NCBI GenBank assembly: GCA_964627665.1
Contig: CAZVKG010000006.1
Span: forward strand, 17,110-81,109
Reading direction: 5' to 3'
Source of the DNA: UBA1351 sp964627665
Lineage (GTDB): Bacteria; Bacillota; Clostridia; Lachnospirales; Vallitaleaceae
Length of the DNA: 64,000 nucleotides
The translations under genes and the position numbers were made by a program. Of the stretch, positions 62,728-64,000 are shown piece by piece (positions within the stretch are counted from its first letter, which is position 1; every line of letters starts with the position of its first letter). Below the pieces are notes generated by a model. That model saw only the letters and a list, made by a program, of their open reading frames with translations. It made no database searches and was not told where the DNA came from.

Positions 62728-63849
62728 TTAACTTTCTAAAAAAATAAATTTGATCCTGTCTTCTGTACTTATTGAATAATGTAAAAATGCTTTATTATAA
62801 GTATTTGATTTTTCAATGAGCTTTCTAATATTGTTGAAATTCTCCTGTTGCAGAGAATCAAATTTAGCAAGCATTTCCTTGATTTCATCTACAGGTGCGC
62901 CAATAACATAATCACAATACTTTGCTAATAAGCCAACAACAACATCTGATATTTGAACCATCTTACTCTCTTTGGAATTTGATTGCTTATAATTATTTAT
63001 AGGCTCACCTTTATAGGTAATTGCATCATCATTTAAAGATTCAAATATTGAACTCTCCTCATCAAATTCATGAGTAGAATTCATAAACATATAAATAGGT
63101 TGAAGATAAAAGTGTTCGAAACTTTCAATAAGCTCATAATCTGTATTATTCTCAAGAAATACTAATTCCTTCTTAGAAATTGATTCTTTTAAAATCTGCC
63201 TTAGTGAAACCAAACCAACATGAAGTTCTGATTCATCTTCATATCGCCTAATGAATTCTAATATATCTCTTGAAAAATCTGCAATTTTCAACTTATGAAG
63301 GTTTGGATAATTATATGATAAGAGTAACGAAACAAAAAATGTTTCATCACGTTTTGCAATGGTATATAAATTGCTTTTCATAGTGTTGACAAAGTCCATA
63401 GGAAGCTCCATAGCAGTTTTTGAATTTGAAATAGCCGAATCTACTATATCAACTATCGAGAAGTAGAATAAGTTGAGTACAAAATAATGGATATATAAAT
63501 CTGACTCAATTAGCCAATCCAAAAATACCTTTAACTTATCGCTTTTTAAGCATTGAATAAAATCACCTTTTGCAATATTTTTAAATTTAATTTCTTCAAC
63601 TGTTTTTTGTAAATTTAACTCTTCAACTAATTTATAATAATCAAAATCGATTGCATTTTTTTCATGAACAACTCCACCAAGTACAAAATTTGAATTTATT
63701 GGAGCATTTAATCTATTTACCTTTTCTTTAATTCTAAATTTTCGGAAATTATTTGACTCATCATAATAAAAACAATATCTATCATCCATTCCCGATAAAT
63801 TATGTAATGCAATTGCTTGGCTTCGTACATATTCAACTTCATAAGACAT
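62728..63849 (-). CDS. DUF3800-family protein
   Basis: 373 residues. The FYYDESNNF motif near residue 30 and following LGGVV strand match DUF3800, proteins with a predicted RNase H-like fold often found on mobile and defence loci. The remainder is helical. The start MSYEVEY follows AAAGGAGAT; the frame before it lacks a ribosome site. It has its own terminator, so it is likely a cargo gene within the mob region. Function unproven. Confidence 0.7.
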   Translation of the reverse strand: MSYEVEYVRSQAIALHNLSGMDDRYCFYYDESNNFRKFRIKEKVNRLNAPINSNFVLGGVVHEKNAIDFDYYKLVEELNLQKTVEEIKFKNIAKGDFIQCLKSDKLKVFLDWLIESDLYIHYFVLNLFYFSIVDIVDSAISNSKTAMELPMDFVNTMKSNLYTIAKRDETFFVSLLLSYNYPNLHKLKIADFSRDILEFIRRYEDESELHVGLVSLRQILKESISKKELVFLENNTDYELIESFEHFYLQPIYMFMNSTHEFDEESSIFESLNDDAITYKGEPINNYKQSNSKESKMVQISDVVVGLLAKYCDYVIGAPVDEIKEMLAKFDSLQQENFNNIRKLIEKSNTYNKAFLHYSISTEDRIKFIFLES

Positions 63850-63928
63850 AAAGATCTCCTTTACTAAATCCGTAATTTTTTTATATGTTAACCATAAACG
63901 CAGAGGGCATGGGACACCTCCCAACATT

Positions 63929-63961
63929 CAAGCACACTTTGTTAAACAAAGTGGAAGCTTG
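63929..63961. repeat. Hairpin, possible oriT component
   Basis: CACTTTGT and ACAAAGTG form a perfect 8-bp stem with a TAA loop; outer arms CAAGC and GCTTG extend it. It lies upstream of the DUF3800-mob genes, where an origin of transfer is often found, and not next to a T-tract. The rest of 63850-64000 shows no gene. Confidence 0.45.
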
Positions 63962-64000
63962 CCAGATTGTGTCATAACCCGAATTTCACTGGATTATACA

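Overview
The window is low-GC DNA of a Firmicute, most likely a Clostridia-class anaerobe. The basis is AT-rich coding sequence, strong GGAGG ribosome binding sites with frequent TTG/GTG starts, an S-layer-homology (SLH) surface protein, and PrgI- and Maff2-type conjugation proteins. No rRNA, tRNA, CRISPR array or housekeeping gene was seen. Nearly everything lies on the minus strand. I read the window as the interior of a large integrative-conjugative element or conjugative plasmid. Neither end, nor the element's own integrase or replicon, is inside it.

Layout on the + coordinates. 0-5 kb: the start of a DinG/XPD-like helicase running off the left edge, a structured 0.5 kb intergenic region, a sigma-like factor, an ArpU-like regulator, and a divergent HTH protein with a PD-(D/E)XK-like tail. 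5-23.2 kb: a one-directional defence island read right to left. It starts with an XRE regulator under a two-operator promoter, then a coiled-coil membrane protein, a complete type I restriction-modification system (HsdM, HsdS, small basic protein, HsdR), a YdbC-like ssDNA-binding protein, a PIWI/Argonaute protein lacking its catalytic residues, a membrane protein, a complete QatABCD system, a second copy of the small basic protein, and four accessory genes (zinc ribbon, HD hydrolase, unknown, GIY-YIG).

23.3-47.2 kb: the main transfer operon. It mixes conjugative type IV secretion parts (VirB4, PrgI, TrbL/VirB6-like, NlpC/P60 hydrolase, SLH adhesin) with a full Tad/Flp pilus set (TadA ATPase, TadB, TadC, pseudopilin-like proteins, TadV peptidase, CpaB-like SAF protein, two CpaE-like proteins). 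A two-gene module (helical protein plus PLD-like phosphodiesterase) with its own terminator sits inside this operon just upstream of virB4.

47.2-57.85 kb: an insertion zone. A Tn554-like element (three tyrosine recombinases plus TnpC) has its third recombinase split by an IS1182-family element with a perfect 8-bp target duplication. Next to it is a decayed second element that now holds an M23 peptidase and a zinc/cadmium-type efflux pair. Both appear to have entered the 3' end of the maff2-like pilin gene, leaving displaced gene tails at about 47.23 and 54.63 kb. 57.85-64 kb: the second part of the transfer region: Maff2-like protein, VirB2-like protein, VirD4 coupling protein, MOBP relaxase, MobC (with an apparent AUU start), a DUF3800 protein and a hairpin that could belong to oriT.

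Together the genes describe a mobile element that moves itself by a T4SS/Tad hybrid machine and carries several layers of anti-phage defence as cargo.
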